In this document: piece by piece, positions 53,241 to 63,298 of the stretch
How positions within the stretch are numbered: the stretch's first letter is position 1
Layout of the letters: each line of letters starts with the position of its first letter
Origin: Legionella maioricensis
GTDB taxonomy: Bacteria > Pseudomonadota > Gammaproteobacteria > Legionellales > Legionellaceae
DNA length: 64,000 nucleotides
NCBI RefSeq assembly: GCF_023618015.1
Contig: NZ_JAJKBJ010000003.1
Location: 62,001-126,000 of the forward strand
Direction of reading: 5' to 3'
The notes under the pieces: model-generated
Databases searched by the model: none
What the model saw: only the letters and a program-made list of their open reading frames with translations
What the model was told of the DNA's origin: nothing
Translations under genes and position numbers: made by a program

Positions 53241-53960
53241 ATGCCTAGTTTAACGTGTTTTAATTTTCGTTTCACCCCAAATTGGTTAATAATTATTCTT
53301 ACAGTGGCGTTTATTTCGCTATTTGTACGTTTAGGTTTTTGGCAAATACAAAGAGCTGATGAAAAAACGAAGATGGTTGCTGCGGAAAAAGCGCTTGCCA
53401 GGCAAGGAGCTATAGATTGGGCTCCGAGTCAAAAGCTACCGATGCAATATCAACGAGTCGCCTTACAAGGGACTTATTTGGCTCCTGTTTTTTTGCTTGA
53501 TAATCAACATCATCAACATCTGTTTGGCTATGATGTGTTATCACCATTGCTCCTTAGCGATGGCTCTGTAGTGATGGTGGATAGAGGATGGGTGCCAGGA
53601 GAGCGCACAAGACGTTCTTTTCCTGAGATTCAGAGTCCCGATGGATTAGTACAATTGCAGGGAAGTGCTTATTTTCCAAGCAAAAAGCAATGGGTTTTAG
53701 GACCCAGTCTTGAAGAAAAAGAAAATAAAATTATTATTCTTGAGCTTTTAGATGCAAAACTGATAAGTCATATTTTGCAAAAAAAGGTCTATCCGTTTAT
53801 TATTCGCCTCGACAAGCAAGACGCATATGGATTTGTGCGTGAATGGGCTATAGTATCCATGCCGCCCCAACGTCATTTAGCGTACGCGCTACAATGGTTT
53901 GCAATGGCATTGGTTATTCTGATTATATTCGTTGCATTAAATCTGAAGAAAAAAACATGA
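53241..53960 (+). CDS. SURF1 family cytochrome oxidase assembly protein
   Basis: 239 residues. N-terminal helix (LIIILTVAFISLFVRLGFWQIQRADEK) with the SURF1 'LGxWQxxRxxEK' signature, the periplasmic domain with VALQGTYLAPVFLLDNQHH and SDGSVVMVDRGWVP, and the C-terminal helix. Assists heme a insertion in COX1. First gene of SURF1-(CxxxC protein)-ctaA-ctaB-sco1. Its stop TGA is inside the start of the next gene (ATGA). Confidence 0.9.
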   Translation: MPSLTCFNFRFTPNWLIIILTVAFISLFVRLGFWQIQRADEKTKMVAAEKALARQGAIDWAPSQKLPMQYQRVALQGTYLAPVFLLDNQHHQHLFGYDVLSPLLLSDGSVVMVDRGWVPGERTRRSFPEIQSPDGLVQLQGSAYFPSKKQWVLGPSLEEKENKIIILELLDAKLISHILQKKVYPFIIRLDKQDAYGFVREWAIVSMPPQRHLAYALQWFAMALVILIIFVALNLKKKT

Positions 53961-54505
53961 AGAAACAAGTAACTAGATATTACATTTTACTGCTATTAGC
54001 GACAATGTTCGCAGCCCCTGGTATCGCTGCTTATTTATTTTATCAACATCCAAACTGGGTGAGTTCGACCAAAACAAATAAAGGAACTTTACTCAATCCC
54101 GCGGTGGCACTTGATTCTTTGAATAATCAATCAAAATGGCAGATTATATTTTGGAGTCCAGGTCCATGTAAAAAAACGTGTCTGAAACAACTGGATACCT
54201 TGGCAAGGGTACGTTTGGCTTTGGGACGTAAATTGTATCAGGTGGATCAGCAATTGATCCTTGGGGATGACCGTTCTTCAATAACCGAGAAGATAAAATC
54301 GGAGTTAAAAGAACGAGATTTCCATATGGGGCAATTGTCAGTAAACGATAAGATTAAACTCAATGCTATAACAGCTGATACAAAAATTTTTATAGCGAAT
54401 CCCGATAAATTTCTGATTCTTAGCTATCAATCGCAGGTCAATCCAGATGATATTTATAAAGATTTGAAGCTTTTACTGAGTACAACTGAAAAGAAGAGTG
54501 GTTAA
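53957..54505 (+). CDS. Membrane-anchored CxxxC protein of the cytochrome oxidase assembly operon
   Basis: 182 residues from ATG 53957, which overlaps the SURF1 stop; the frame reads further upstream inside SURF1 but that part is not real. One N-terminal helix (YILLLLATMFAAPGIAAYLFY), then a domain with WQIIFWSPGPCKKTCLKQLD. The CKKTC is a CxxxC, as in SCO copper proteins, after a thioredoxin-fold-like 'IIFWSPGPC' strand. Position between SURF1 and CtaA suggests a helper in copper delivery or thiol reduction. Family function is not known. Confidence 0.72.
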   Translation: MKKQVTRYYILLLLATMFAAPGIAAYLFYQHPNWVSSTKTNKGTLLNPAVALDSLNNQSKWQIIFWSPGPCKKTCLKQLDTLARVRLALGRKLYQVDQQLILGDDRSSITEKIKSELKERDFHMGQLSVNDKIKLNAITADTKIFIANPDKFLILSYQSQVNPDDIYKDLKLLLSTTEKKSG

Positions 54506-54509
54506 ATTA

Positions 54510-55514
54510 ATGCAGAACAATTCAATACGTATTGCGGCAACGATTGCCGTTCTGTTGGCTTTATTCGTGGTGATGCTAGGAGCGTATACTCGTTTAACTG
54601 ACGCAGGGTTAGGTTGTCCGGATTGGCCCGGTTGTTATGGAAAAATGGTACTCCCGGGGGCTGATACAGGCTTACGGGAAGCACAGTCAAAATTTCCCCA
54701 GATCCCTATAGAGTCTCGAAAAGCATGGACAGAAATGGCTCATCGCTATGCAGCCGGTACTTTAGGACTGCTAATTTTGTTCATCGCCCTCGGCGTATTG
54801 CGTAAACGTTTGCAAGGGGTTCAATTACCCTGGCATTTACCCTTGGCTTTATTGATATTAGTGGTTTTTCAGGCTGCGTTGGGGATGTGGACGGTCACTC
54901 TGAAACTATTGCCGGTGGTGGTAATGGGGCACCTTTTAGGGGGAATATTAATTTTCGCCTGTTTAAGTCGCTTTCGTGTACAAATAAGTTCTCTTGTAGG
55001 GCAGGATTTACCTCAATGGCGGCCCTGGCTACGCTTGGGAGTCTTTATTATTTTCCTCCAAATTGCATTAGGCGGTTGGGTAAGTTCTAACTATGCAGGC
55101 ATCTCTTGCATTGGGTTCCCTATGTGTAATGGCATTTGGTTTCCCGAGCTGCATTTTGCTAAAGGATTTAATTTGTTTTCACCGGTTGGTGCTAATTATC
55201 AAGGTGGATTACTGGATAATGAAGTTCGAGTCACGATACAATTTATTCATCGAATTGGAGCTGTTTTGACCGCAAGTTATATTCTTACCCTTTGTGCATT
55301 CATTGTATTGAAAGCCCAGTCAAAATATTTAAGAGCAGCAGCCTGGTTATTAGCCCTATTGGTGGTGATGCAATTTATATTGGGAGTGATGAATGTGATT
55401 TATTTATTACCAATAAAAGTAGCAGTAGCTCACAATGGAATAGCAGCGTTATTATTAGCTGTTATTTTCAGCATGTTGCATTTTACTCGAGGAGAGCAGA
55501 AGCATGCCTACTGA
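54510..55514 (+). CDS. ctaA: Heme A synthase (CtaA/COX15)
   Basis: 334 residues from ATG 54510; a GTG at 54498 would add four residues and overlap the gene before, so the start is uncertain. Eight membrane helices. VVMLGAYTRLTDAGLGCPDWPGCYG is the family hallmark; EMAHRYAAGTLG and QFIHRIGAVL carry heme-ligand His residues, and GWVSSNYAGISCIGFPMCNG the second Cys pair. Oxidises heme O to heme A. Overlaps ctaB by 11 bp. Confidence 0.94.
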   Translation: MQNNSIRIAATIAVLLALFVVMLGAYTRLTDAGLGCPDWPGCYGKMVLPGADTGLREAQSKFPQIPIESRKAWTEMAHRYAAGTLGLLILFIALGVLRKRLQGVQLPWHLPLALLILVVFQAALGMWTVTLKLLPVVVMGHLLGGILIFACLSRFRVQISSLVGQDLPQWRPWLRLGVFIIFLQIALGGWVSSNYAGISCIGFPMCNGIWFPELHFAKGFNLFSPVGANYQGGLLDNEVRVTIQFIHRIGAVLTASYILTLCAFIVLKAQSKYLRAAAWLLALLVVMQFILGVMNVIYLLPIKVAVAHNGIAALLLAVIFSMLHFTRGEQKHAY

Positions 55515-56388
55515 AGTGGTTTCGCGATTACCTGTTGACTGGCGTGATTATATAGAACTATGTAAGCCTCGGGTTGTTTTGCTGATGTTATTGACTGTTG
55601 TTGTGGGGATGTATTTGGCAACACCAGGCTGGATTGATTTGTCACTAATCGGCCTTACCTTAATTGGGGTAGGATTATGTGCCGGCAGCGCCGCAGCGAT
55701 TAATCATTTAGTTGATAGACACATTGATTCCATTATGGCACGAACTAAAAAAAGACCGGTGGCTCATGGTCGAGTTTCAGTGGTTCAAGCCTTATGGTTC
55801 GCCGTTACATTGGGGATTTTAGGTTTAACGGTTTTGAGCATTTTTGTTAACAAATTGACAGCTTTGCTTACTTTTGTCACTTTAATCGGTTATGCTGGTG
55901 TTTATACCGGTTATTTAAAGCGCGCCACGTCGCAAAATATTGTCATCGGCGGGTTAGCAGGCGCTGCTCCTCCTTTGTTGGGGTGGACTGCGGTGACTAA
56001 TCATTTGGACCCTCAGGCTTTATTATTGGTATTGATTATATTTACCTGGACACCCCCCCATTTTTGGGCATTGGCGATTTATCGTTTTGAAGAATACCAA
56101 AATGCGCAAATTCCCATGTTACCAGTGACCCATGGTATTCAATTTACGAAATTGAATGTTTATTTATACACAATCTTGTTACTAGTAGTTAGTACTCTCC
56201 CATTTACAGTCGGCATGAGTGGGTGGTTTTATCTGGCCGGCGCTTTAGGGCTTGGGTTCAGGTTTTTATTTTGGGCACACAAACTCTATCACACTGAAAA
56301 AGCGGTGATTGCGATGCGGACTTTTAGATTTTCAATTGTGTATCTAATGCTGTTATTTGTATTCCTATTAATAGATCATTATTTGTAA
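55504..56388 (+). CDS. ctaB: Protoheme IX farnesyltransferase (heme O synthase)
   Basis: 294 residues, UbiA-type prenyltransferase with eight or nine membrane helices. NHLVDRHIDSIMARTKKRPV is the Mg/prenyl diphosphate motif, and HFWALAIYRFEEYQNAQIPM the heme-binding late motif. Makes heme O for the terminal oxidase, which ctaA then turns into heme A. Confidence 0.95.
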   Translation: MPTEVVSRLPVDWRDYIELCKPRVVLLMLLTVVVGMYLATPGWIDLSLIGLTLIGVGLCAGSAAAINHLVDRHIDSIMARTKKRPVAHGRVSVVQALWFAVTLGILGLTVLSIFVNKLTALLTFVTLIGYAGVYTGYLKRATSQNIVIGGLAGAAPPLLGWTAVTNHLDPQALLLVLIIFTWTPPHFWALAIYRFEEYQNAQIPMLPVTHGIQFTKLNVYLYTILLLVVSTLPFTVGMSGWFYLAGALGLGFRFLFWAHKLYHTEKAVIAMRTFRFSIVYLMLLFVFLLIDHYL

Positions 56389-56397
56389 GGAGATAGA

Positions 56398-57042
56398 ATG
56401 AGTATGAAAATAAAGGGTGTTACCTTAACCGTTACCATTTTATTGGCCCTTGTTGGATTATTTGCTGGTATTTTTTTGTCGCAGCATCTTCATTTTAAGA
56501 AAAAAATAGATGCAGCTGCGTTTCATGGAACGTATCTCGAAAATCCTCGAACAATAAATCAATTCAGTTTGACTGGAATCGATCAAAAGCCATTTGATAA
56601 CTCAAGTCTTCAAGGTCGTTGGACTTTGGTATTTTTCGGATTTACCAATTGTGGATATTTATGCCCTACAACTATGGCAGAAATAGGTAAAATGTATCGC
56701 ATCCTTGAAGAAAAAGGACTCAAAAATTTACCTCGAGTGGTGATGATATCCATAGATCCAGAACGAGATAACCTGGAAAAATTAGGGCATTATGTGACTT
56801 CTTTCCATCCTACTTTTTATGGAGCCAGAGGCGAAGAAGATTCAATTAAGTTAATGACCCGAGAGATGGGGATCGCTTACGGAAAGGTAGTCAATAAGGA
56901 CAGTGAAGATCCTAACAACTATGATGTTCAGCATAGTGGTGCTTTAATGCTGTTTAATCCACAAGGTGAATTAAATGCGTTTTTTACTACCCCGCATCAT
57001 GCGGATTTTTTAGCTAAGGATTATATGTTACTGGTTTCTTAG
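56398..57042 (+). CDS. SCO1/SenC copper chaperone
   Basis: 214 residues with GGAG 5 nt before the ATG. N-terminal helix (LTVTILLALVGLFAGIFL), then thioredoxin fold with LVFFGFTNCGYLCPTTMAEI (copper CxxxC) and the His ligand in YDVQHSGALMLFNP. Puts copper into the CuA centre of cytochrome c oxidase. Last gene of the operon. Confidence 0.93.
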   Translation: MSMKIKGVTLTVTILLALVGLFAGIFLSQHLHFKKKIDAAAFHGTYLENPRTINQFSLTGIDQKPFDNSSLQGRWTLVFFGFTNCGYLCPTTMAEIGKMYRILEEKGLKNLPRVVMISIDPERDNLEKLGHYVTSFHPTFYGARGEEDSIKLMTREMGIAYGKVVNKDSEDPNNYDVQHSGALMLFNPQGELNAFFTTPHHADFLAKDYMLLVS

Positions 57043-57215
57043 CTTCGCTCATCACGCTTTATTGAAGTGATTCATTAATAAAGTCGTGTACGCTTATAAT
57101 TTTACATTACTTTTTATTAACTCCTTTATTTCGTTAAAGTGGGATGAGATTTTATACTTTTTAAACTAGGCTTTACTTAGAGACAGAAATAAAATAATTG
57201 AGGAACTATTCATTC

Positions 57216-58124
57216 ATGAAAATTGCAATATTAGCCACTAACCCACATTTGTATTCGCACAAGCGGTTAAAGGCGGAAGGGGAAGCGGCTGGCCACGAGG
57301 TTAAAATCATTAACCCTTTATATTGTTACATGAATGTTGCGGCATCCAACCCAAAAGTTCATTATCGGGGTGGTACTCCTTTGCCTCTTTTTGACGCGGT
57401 GATTCCAAGAATTGGAGCCTCAACTACCTATTATGGTACCGCGGTGTTGCGTCATATGGAAACCATGGGCATATATACTGTAAATGAGTCTATTGCTATT
57501 TCTCGCTCCAGGGATAAATTTCGTTCTTTACAGCTACTAGCACGCAAAGGCATCCCTATGCCTTTAACTAGTTTTGCTCAGTCCCCGGATGATACCGAAG
57601 ATTTAATTCATATGGTTGGCGGGGCGCCTTTGGTGATAAAGCTTTTGGAAGGAACTCAAGGAAAGGGAGTGATTCTTGCCGACAGCCATCAATCTGCGGT
57701 CAGCATTATTAATGCCTTCAAAGAAATGCATGCTAATATTCTAGTTCAGGAATTTATTGAAGAATCTCGTGGGACTGATATTCGCTGCTTTGTCATTGGC
57801 GACAAAGTCGTTGCAGCGGTTAAACGCCAGGCAAAAGAAGGCGAGTTTCGTGCCAACGTTCATCAAGGCGGTAAAGCAATAAAAGTGAAGTTGTCTCCAC
57901 AGGAACGTGCCATAGCCATTGGGGCTGCCAAAACCATGGGTTTAAAAGTCGCAGGGGTGGATTTGATTCGGTCCAATCATGGTCCTTTGGTTTTAGAAAT
58001 TAACTCCTCTCCAGGCCTTGAAGGTATAGAAAAGGCAACGGGTATCAACATTGCTGGAAAAATTATTGAATATATCAAAAAAAATGCAAAACCGATCAGT
58101 CTCAATCATCGTTTTCACGGATAG
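57216..58124 (+). CDS. rimK: Ribosomal protein S6--L-glutamate ligase
   Basis: 302 residues from ATG 57216 ([18 protein letters not shown]); an upstream TTG at 57198 is less fitting. ATP-grasp with [54 protein letters not shown] and [20 protein letters not shown], as in E. coli RimK (300). Adds Glu to the S6 C-terminus. Compare the long RimK-like protein at 17949, which is of a different type. Confidence 0.93.
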   Translation: MKIAILATNPHLYSHKRLKAEGEAAGHEVKIINPLYCYMNVAASNPKVHYRGGTPLPLFDAVIPRIGASTTYYGTAVLRHMETMGIYTVNESIAISRSRDKFRSLQLLARKGIPMPLTSFAQSPDDTEDLIHMVGGAPLVIKLLEGTQGKGVILADSHQSAVSIINAFKEMHANILVQEFIEESRGTDIRCFVIGDKVVAAVKRQAKEGEFRANVHQGGKAIKVKLSPQERAIAIGAAKTMGLKVAGVDLIRSNHGPLVLEINSSPGLEGIEKATGINIAGKIIEYIKKNAKPISLNHRFHG

Positions 58125-58129
58125 GCTCT

Positions 58130-58375
58130 TTAGTGAGCATCTGATTTAGAGTCCGTTTTGCCTAATAACCAATCAGCATTAACTTCCAGCTCCTGAGCTA
58201 AAATGGTTAACAAAGTTGCGTCAGGAGTGGTACTTCCATTAAGTAGTGCTTCTGCTTTAAATTTAGGAACTTTAATGAGCTTTGAAAGCACCTCTATTCG
58301 TTCAATAGTGGTTTCTGGTGCTCCGATATTATCCAGTTCTTTGTTAAGTCGCTCTGAAAATCGTTTATTAAGCAT
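58130..58375 (-). CDS. Small lambda-repressor-like HTH protein
   Basis: 81 residues. IEVLSKLIKVPKFKAEALLNG and TPDATLLTILAQELEVNADWLLGK are the helices of a Cro/C1-type HTH; the latter ending is typical of XRE regulators. A DNA-binding role is likely, the target is open. It lies 6 bp from the rimK end, convergent. Confidence 0.75.
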   Translation of the reverse strand: MLNKRFSERLNKELDNIGAPETTIERIEVLSKLIKVPKFKAEALLNGSTTPDATLLTILAQELEVNADWLLGKTDSKSDAH

Positions 58376-58795
58376 CTGTCGCTCCTAAAAATGCTCTTGT
58401 TCCATCGATAAAGAGTTCAAGAGTCATGATGAATGAGTACATATTTATTTGATATAGCATAAAAATGGAGTTTTGCAATATTCTGCTTTTTATGAGTATT
58501 AAACAAGGAGGCTAATACGATGCCTTAATATTCTGAAATTGAGTATGTATAAGATGGATGATAAATGAGCTTAAGATAATGAACATACCTAAGGCCAAAC
58601 TCAAGTATACTGGATAGATAAAAATTATATTTTTTTCTCTTAGTTGTGTTGTCTGTAAAAAATATACCGGACAAGATTATTTTTTTGCGGTACTCAGATT
58701 TTATACTGCATAAGCTATTTGATTTGTAGTAAGGGTTTAGTACTGCAGAAATAATCTGCAGTACACTGGGTAATCAATGCAAGGGCTGGGAGCAT
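58376..58795. other. Gap between HTH gene and small membrane gene
   Basis: 420 bp, very AT-rich. AGGAGGCTAATACGATG at about 58507 looks like a start but the frame stops after two codons. A dyad GTACTGCAGA-AATAA-TCTGCAGTAC at 58740-58764 (10-bp arms, perfect) is behind the small membrane protein gene and might be its end signal or an operator. No other gene seen. Confidence 0.5.
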
Positions 58796-58942
58796 TCATC
58801 TGCCGATTAGAATGAAAATAGCGGCGGCTAATGCAACAACGCCAATAATAGCGGAAGGAATAAGTACACCCAAGGCAATAAATGCCACCAGGATTAAGTA
58901 GACAGCAAGAAGAATAAAACCAATATTGTTAATTAATCTCAT
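58796..58942 (-). CDS. 48-residue membrane protein
   Basis: A short frame from ATG 58940-58942 to TGA 58796-58798. AAAGGAT lies 6-7 nt before the ATG. The product has a short start (MRLINN), two hydrophobic stretches (IGFILLAVYLILVAFIALG; SAIIGVVALAAAIFILIG) separated by VLIP, and ends in Arg. Composition and ribosome site make it a real small membrane protein, similar in style to the DUF3096-like proteins. It was too short for usual gene calling. Confidence 0.68.
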   Translation of the reverse strand: MRLINNIGFILLAVYLILVAFIALGVLIPSAIIGVVALAAAIFILIGR

Positions 58943-59286
58943 CAAATCATCCTTTTGAAAATACTGACAAATTTAGTCGGTTCTATTAGAGCAATTGTTC
59001 TGCGCTATAACATAGTACCTTACCTTGTTTTGTAATAATGAGCAAAATAAAATAGTAGGTATTTGTCCGGGTGGTAAATTAAAACCATAAAAATCAATAA
59101 ATAAACTTATTTTAATTCTGATTGAAATTCGTAAATTTGATTGACGCTGGGTTACGGTCATGTAAAATCGATCCTGTTTTTGTAATATAACGGTTACTCC
59201 CATATTATCAATGCCGTCTTAGGGACGTTTAAAAACGTAGTAATTGATGTTGGAATTAATGGAACATAGAATGTATAGGATAAAAC
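58943..59286. promoter_or_regulatory. zwf: zwf promoter region
   Basis: A likely sigma-70 promoter: -35 TTGACG at 59141-59146, 16-bp spacer, -10 TAAAAT at 59163-59168. Transcription would start near 59175 and leave a leader of about 110 nt. AGGA at 59278-59281, 5 nt from the ATG, is the ribosome site. A 76-codon minus-strand frame inside this region is considered chance. Confidence 0.5.
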
Positions 59287-60774
59287 ATGCTCGAAAAAGC
59301 AGTTTCCCAGTATCCATGTGATCTTATTTTATTTGGCACTTTGGGTGATCTATCCTGTCGGAAATTATTGCCTGCATTATATCAATTGGAATGTGCTCGT
59401 CTTCTGCATGCAGATACTCGTATCATTGGATGTGCTCGAGAAGAGTTAACCCTATTTGCCTATCATGGTTTGCTTCAGTCTAAAATTCAGGAGTTTTTAT
59501 CAGAACCCATTAATGAAGCTGTTTGGCTACGTTTTATTGCTAAAGTGACCTATTTCCAATTGGATTTGACTCAATTTGATGATTATCAAAAATTAGCAGA
59601 ATATGTAAACCCCTCTGAACGGGTAGTGATTTCTTATTTTGCAATTCCTCCTTTTTTATATGCGCAAGCTTGTCTGGGGCTTTCTCAGGTTGGCTTAAAT
59701 AAACATCCTTCGCGGGTGGTTTTGGAGAAACCCATTGGCCATGATCTGGCCTCTTCAAAAGAAATTAATAATCAGGTCGCCCGTTTTTTTGCTGAAGATC
59801 AGATTTATCGCATTGATCACTATCTTGGAAAAGAAACGGTATTGAATCTTTTAGTACTTCGTTTTGCTAATTTAATTTTTTCTTCAAATTGGGATCATCA
59901 GTTTATTGATAAAGTGAAAATATCTGTTGCTGAGGAGATAGGCGTTGAAGGACGCTGGGATTACTATGATCAATCCGGGCAAGTTAGAGATATGCTGCAA
60001 AATCATTTATTACAAATTTTGTCTTTGGTTGCAATGGAACCCCCTGTGGATCTTTCCGCAGAAAGCATACGTAATGAAAAGTTAAAAGTACTTAAGTCAT
60101 TGCGGATGATTAATAAATCCAATATTCAGGATCATGCGGTTCGCGCTCAATATGTGGGTAATGTTATTCAAGGTAAAGTAATACCTGGATATTTGGAAGA
60201 AGAGGGAGCGAATCAAGGTTCGACGACGGAAACTTTTGTTGCCATTAAAGCCTATATTGATAATTGGCGTTGGTCAGGCGTCCCCTTTTATTTGTTGACC
60301 GGTAAAAGATTAGCTAAAAAGCAAAGCGAGGTAGTGATTTATTTTAAATCCCAGCCCCACAATATATTTGAACAAACCAAAGAAGAATTATCTCCTAATC
60401 AATTAATTATTCGCCTGCAACCTGATGAAGGGGTTGAGGTGAGAATTATGAATAAAACACCGGGTCTTGGTGAACGAATGGAGTTACGAGAAACCAAGTT
60501 GGATTTAAACTTTAACCATCACTTCAATACCCAGAGAATTCCTGATGCCTATGAGCGATTATTATTAGAAATAATGTTAGGAAATCAGTATCTCTTTGTC
60601 AGTCGAGAGGAAATAGAACAAGCTTGGACATGGATAGATAGTATCAAAACTGCCTGGGAAGCGGAGCAAGCCCCCCTCTATAGTTATGCATCTGGTGCAT
60701 GGGGGCCTGCTGAGGTCCGTCGTTTATTCAGTGAGCAGGAATACATCGGGGATGAGCAAAATGCAATTTCATAG
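59287..60774 (+). CDS. zwf: Glucose-6-phosphate 1-dehydrogenase
   Basis: 495 residues. DLILFGTLGDLSCRKLLPAL is the NADP site, RVVLEKPIGHDLASSKEIN and YRIDHYLGKETVLNLLVLRF the substrate site (RIDHYLGKE), and SGVPFYLLTGKRL a later conserved part. Oxidises glucose 6-phosphate to 6-phosphogluconolactone. First gene of zwf-pgl-edd-glk, which feeds glucose into the Entner-Doudoroff route. Confidence 0.97.
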   Translation: MLEKAVSQYPCDLILFGTLGDLSCRKLLPALYQLECARLLHADTRIIGCAREELTLFAYHGLLQSKIQEFLSEPINEAVWLRFIAKVTYFQLDLTQFDDYQKLAEYVNPSERVVISYFAIPPFLYAQACLGLSQVGLNKHPSRVVLEKPIGHDLASSKEINNQVARFFAEDQIYRIDHYLGKETVLNLLVLRFANLIFSSNWDHQFIDKVKISVAEEIGVEGRWDYYDQSGQVRDMLQNHLLQILSLVAMEPPVDLSAESIRNEKLKVLKSLRMINKSNIQDHAVRAQYVGNVIQGKVIPGYLEEEGANQGSTTETFVAIKAYIDNWRWSGVPFYLLTGKRLAKKQSEVVIYFKSQPHNIFEQTKEELSPNQLIIRLQPDEGVEVRIMNKTPGLGERMELRETKLDLNFNHHFNTQRIPDAYERLLLEIMLGNQYLFVSREEIEQAWTWIDSIKTAWEAEQAPLYSYASGAWGPAEVRRLFSEQEYIGDEQNAIS

Positions 60775-61447
60775 TTTCGAAGATGCAAACTTACTAAATA
60801 GCACTCTGGCCCAACAAATTAAAGAAGTTTTAGAAAATGCCGTGAAAAAGCGAGGGCATGCTTATTTAGTAGTATCGGGAGGAAAAACTCCTGTTGAATT
60901 ATTTAAGATTCTAGCGCAAACCAAGATATCTTGGGATAAGATTACTATCACTTTAGCTGATGAGCGTTGCGTAGATGCTGAGCATAACGATCGCAATGAA
61001 CGTTTGGTTAAGCATTTTTTATTACAACATGAAGCACGAAAAGCAAAATTTCTTAGTTTGTACGATGAGCACATTCATAGTGCAGAGAGTTTGCAGAAAA
61101 CAACGTATGCTATAGCTTCTTTGCCTACCTTTGATGTCGTGATTTTAGGAATGGGGGAGGACGGTCATACCGCTTCATTATTTCCCTGTAGCAATGAATT
61201 AGCTCAGGGCCTGGATGACGATGCTGGTGCGGTACTCTTCGTTACACCACAAACTGCACCTCATCAACGAGTCAGTTTATCAAAAAAAAGACTGCTTGAT
61301 AGTCGGGTAATTTTCTTACATCTGGTCGGTCAGAAAAAACGTTCTGTTTTTAATCAGGCATTGGCGGAACATAATCCAATGCTCATGCCGGTTAGTGCCT
61401 TTTTAAATAATCTGAATGCTAATGTGCAGGTGATGTATGCACCATAA
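60752..61447 (+). CDS. pgl: 6-phosphogluconolactonase
   Basis: 231 residues from ATG 60752; the ATG at 60761 is also possible and has GGGGA 8 nt before it. Both overlap the zwf end. YLVVSGGKTPVELFKIL, ITLADERCVDAEHNDRNERL and VVILGMGEDGHTASLFP are the DevB-type lactonase motifs. Hydrolyses the lactone made by Zwf to 6-phosphogluconate, the substrate of edd. Confidence 0.95.
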   Translation: MSKMQFHSFEDANLLNSTLAQQIKEVLENAVKKRGHAYLVVSGGKTPVELFKILAQTKISWDKITITLADERCVDAEHNDRNERLVKHFLLQHEARKAKFLSLYDEHIHSAESLQKTTYAIASLPTFDVVILGMGEDGHTASLFPCSNELAQGLDDDAGAVLFVTPQTAPHQRVSLSKKRLLDSRVIFLHLVGQKKRSVFNQALAEHNPMLMPVSAFLNNLNANVQVMYAP

Positions 61448-61459
61448 TGAGGAAGACGT

Positions 61460-63298
61460 ATGCATCCAGTCGTAGCTCAAGTTACTGCTAATATTAACGA
61501 GCGTAGTAAAAAAAACCGATTACTCTATTTGGAGCATATTGCCAAAGCTCGAGTAAACGGCCCGCAACGCAGTCGCCTTCATTGCGGTAACCTGGCCCAT
61601 GGTTTTGCGGCCTGTGCCAAACAGGACAAGGCCAGTTTACGAGGTGGAACCAAAGCAAATATTGCTATTATTTCTGCTTATAATGAGATGTTATCAGCAC
61701 ATCAACCCTACGTAACCTTTCCGGAGCTTATTAAAGAAACTATTGCTGCAGCTGGCGGTGTTGCTCAGTTTACCTCGGGTGTTCCTGCCATGTGTGACGG
61801 TATTACTCAAGGTCAGCCGGGAATGGAATTAAGTTTATTAAGTCGTGACGTTATTGCCATGTCGACAGCTATTGGCTTGTCTCATAATATGTTTGATGGC
61901 GGTCTGATGCTTGGTATTTGCGATAAAATCGTGCCAGGTTTACTGATGGCCGCCCTAAGTTTTGGTCATTTACCGTTCATTTTTGTTCCAGCAGGCCCTA
62001 TGCCTTCAGGCATATCCAATCAGGAAAAAGCACGAATTCGTCAATTATATGCCGAAGGAAAAGTAGATAAAAACGTGTTATTAGATGTAGAGGCTGCCTC
62101 ATATCATTCGGCAGGGACCTGTACCTTTTACGGAACTGCAAATTCAAATCAATTAATCGTTGAAATCATGGGATTACAATTACCCGGCTCTTCATTTATT
62201 AATCCCAATACTCCTTTGCGCGATGAATTAACCAAAGCGGCTGCACGTCAGGTACTTTCTTTAACTGATTTAAGCCGCGATTATATGCCCATCGGCCAGA
62301 TGATTGATGCAAAAAGTATTGTGAACGGTATTATTGGCCTATTGGCTTCGGGAGGTTCAACCAACCATACGATGCATCTTATCGCTGTAGCATCCAGAGC
62401 AGGATACTCTGTTAATTGGGATGATTTCGCCCAGTTATCTGCCGTGACTCCTCTGATTACCAAAATTTATCCCAATGGCCAGGCTGATATTAACTATTTC
62501 CAAAGAGCAGGGGGTATGGCCTATTTTATTCGAACTTTATTGGAAGCTGGGTTATTACATCAGGATGTGAACACGGTTATAGGTTTTGGTTTGGATAAAT
62601 ACACGCAACAACCCTTATTAGATAATGAGCAATTGGTCTGGACTGAGGGACCTGAAGTCTCGCACAACCCCGATGTTTTAACCTCGGTTTCTACCCCCTT
62701 TAAAGAGCAAGGAGGATTGCAAGTATTAACTGGTAATGTGGGACGAGCTGTAATTAAAACCTCAGGTCTTGCCGATGGGAGAAATGTGATTGAAGCTCCT
62801 GCGGTCGTCTGTGCTAGCCAGGCTGAGTTTGAACAAATGTTCGATGCGGGGTTGCTGGATAAGGATTGTGTCGTCGTGGTCCGCTTTCAAGGGCCAAAGG
62901 CCTGTGGCATGCCTGAACTTCATCAATTAACTCCAAAACTGGGAGTCCTTATGGATAGGGGATATCGAGTTGCTTTGGTAACCGATGGTCGCATGTCTGG
63001 TGCCTCAGGGAAAATTCCTGCTGCTATTCATGTCACCCCAGAAGCCATAGATGGTGGTTTGATTGCCAAAATTGAACCGGGCGACATGATTTTAATAGAT
63101 AGTGAGCGCGGAATTTTACAGGTTTTAGTTTCTGAAGATGAGCTTGCAACGCGTAACAGTGCAACGATGCAGAGTACGGAGCATTTGTACGGAATGGGGC
63201 GCGAGCTTTTTAGCAGCTTAAGAGCTCAGTTCACTGGGGCAGAGCAGGGAGCATGTAGTTTATTTATGGGAAAAGAGTCTTATTATGATGCATTATGA
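61460..63298 (+). CDS. edd: Phosphogluconate dehydratase
   Basis: 612 residues. Iron-sulfur dehydratase of the IlvD/Edd family: [19 protein letters not shown] with Cys ligand, [23 protein letters not shown] (Cys ligand), [18 protein letters not shown] and [20 protein letters not shown]. Converts 6-phosphogluconate to KDPG. Its stop overlaps the glk start. The next gene in such operons is eda, expected beyond the window. Confidence 0.97.
   Translation: MHPVVAQVTANINERSKKNRLLYLEHIAKARVNGPQRSRLHCGNLAHGFAACAKQDKASLRGGTKANIAIISAYNEMLSAHQPYVTFPELIKETIAAAGGVAQFTSGVPAMCDGITQGQPGMELSLLSRDVIAMSTAIGLSHNMFDGGLMLGICDKIVPGLLMAALSFGHLPFIFVPAGPMPSGISNQEKARIRQLYAEGKVDKNVLLDVEAASYHSAGTCTFYGTANSNQLIVEIMGLQLPGSSFINPNTPLRDELTKAAARQVLSLTDLSRDYMPIGQMIDAKSIVNGIIGLLASGGSTNHTMHLIAVASRAGYSVNWDDFAQLSAVTPLITKIYPNGQADINYFQRAGGMAYFIRTLLEAGLLHQDVNTVIGFGLDKYTQQPLLDNEQLVWTEGPEVSHNPDVLTSVSTPFKEQGGLQVLTGNVGRAVIKTSGLADGRNVIEAPAVVCASQAEFEQMFDAGLLDKDCVVVVRFQGPKACGMPELHQLTPKLGVLMDRGYRVALVTDGRMSGASGKIPAAIHVTPEAIDGGLIAKIEPGDMILIDSERGILQVLVSEDELATRNSATMQSTEHLYGMGRELFSSLRAQFTGAEQGACSLFMGKESYYDAL

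Noticed and set aside
58973-59203. 76-codon minus-strand frame upstream of zwf
   Set aside because: No ribosome site, no domain, unlikely composition, and it covers the probable zwf promoter.
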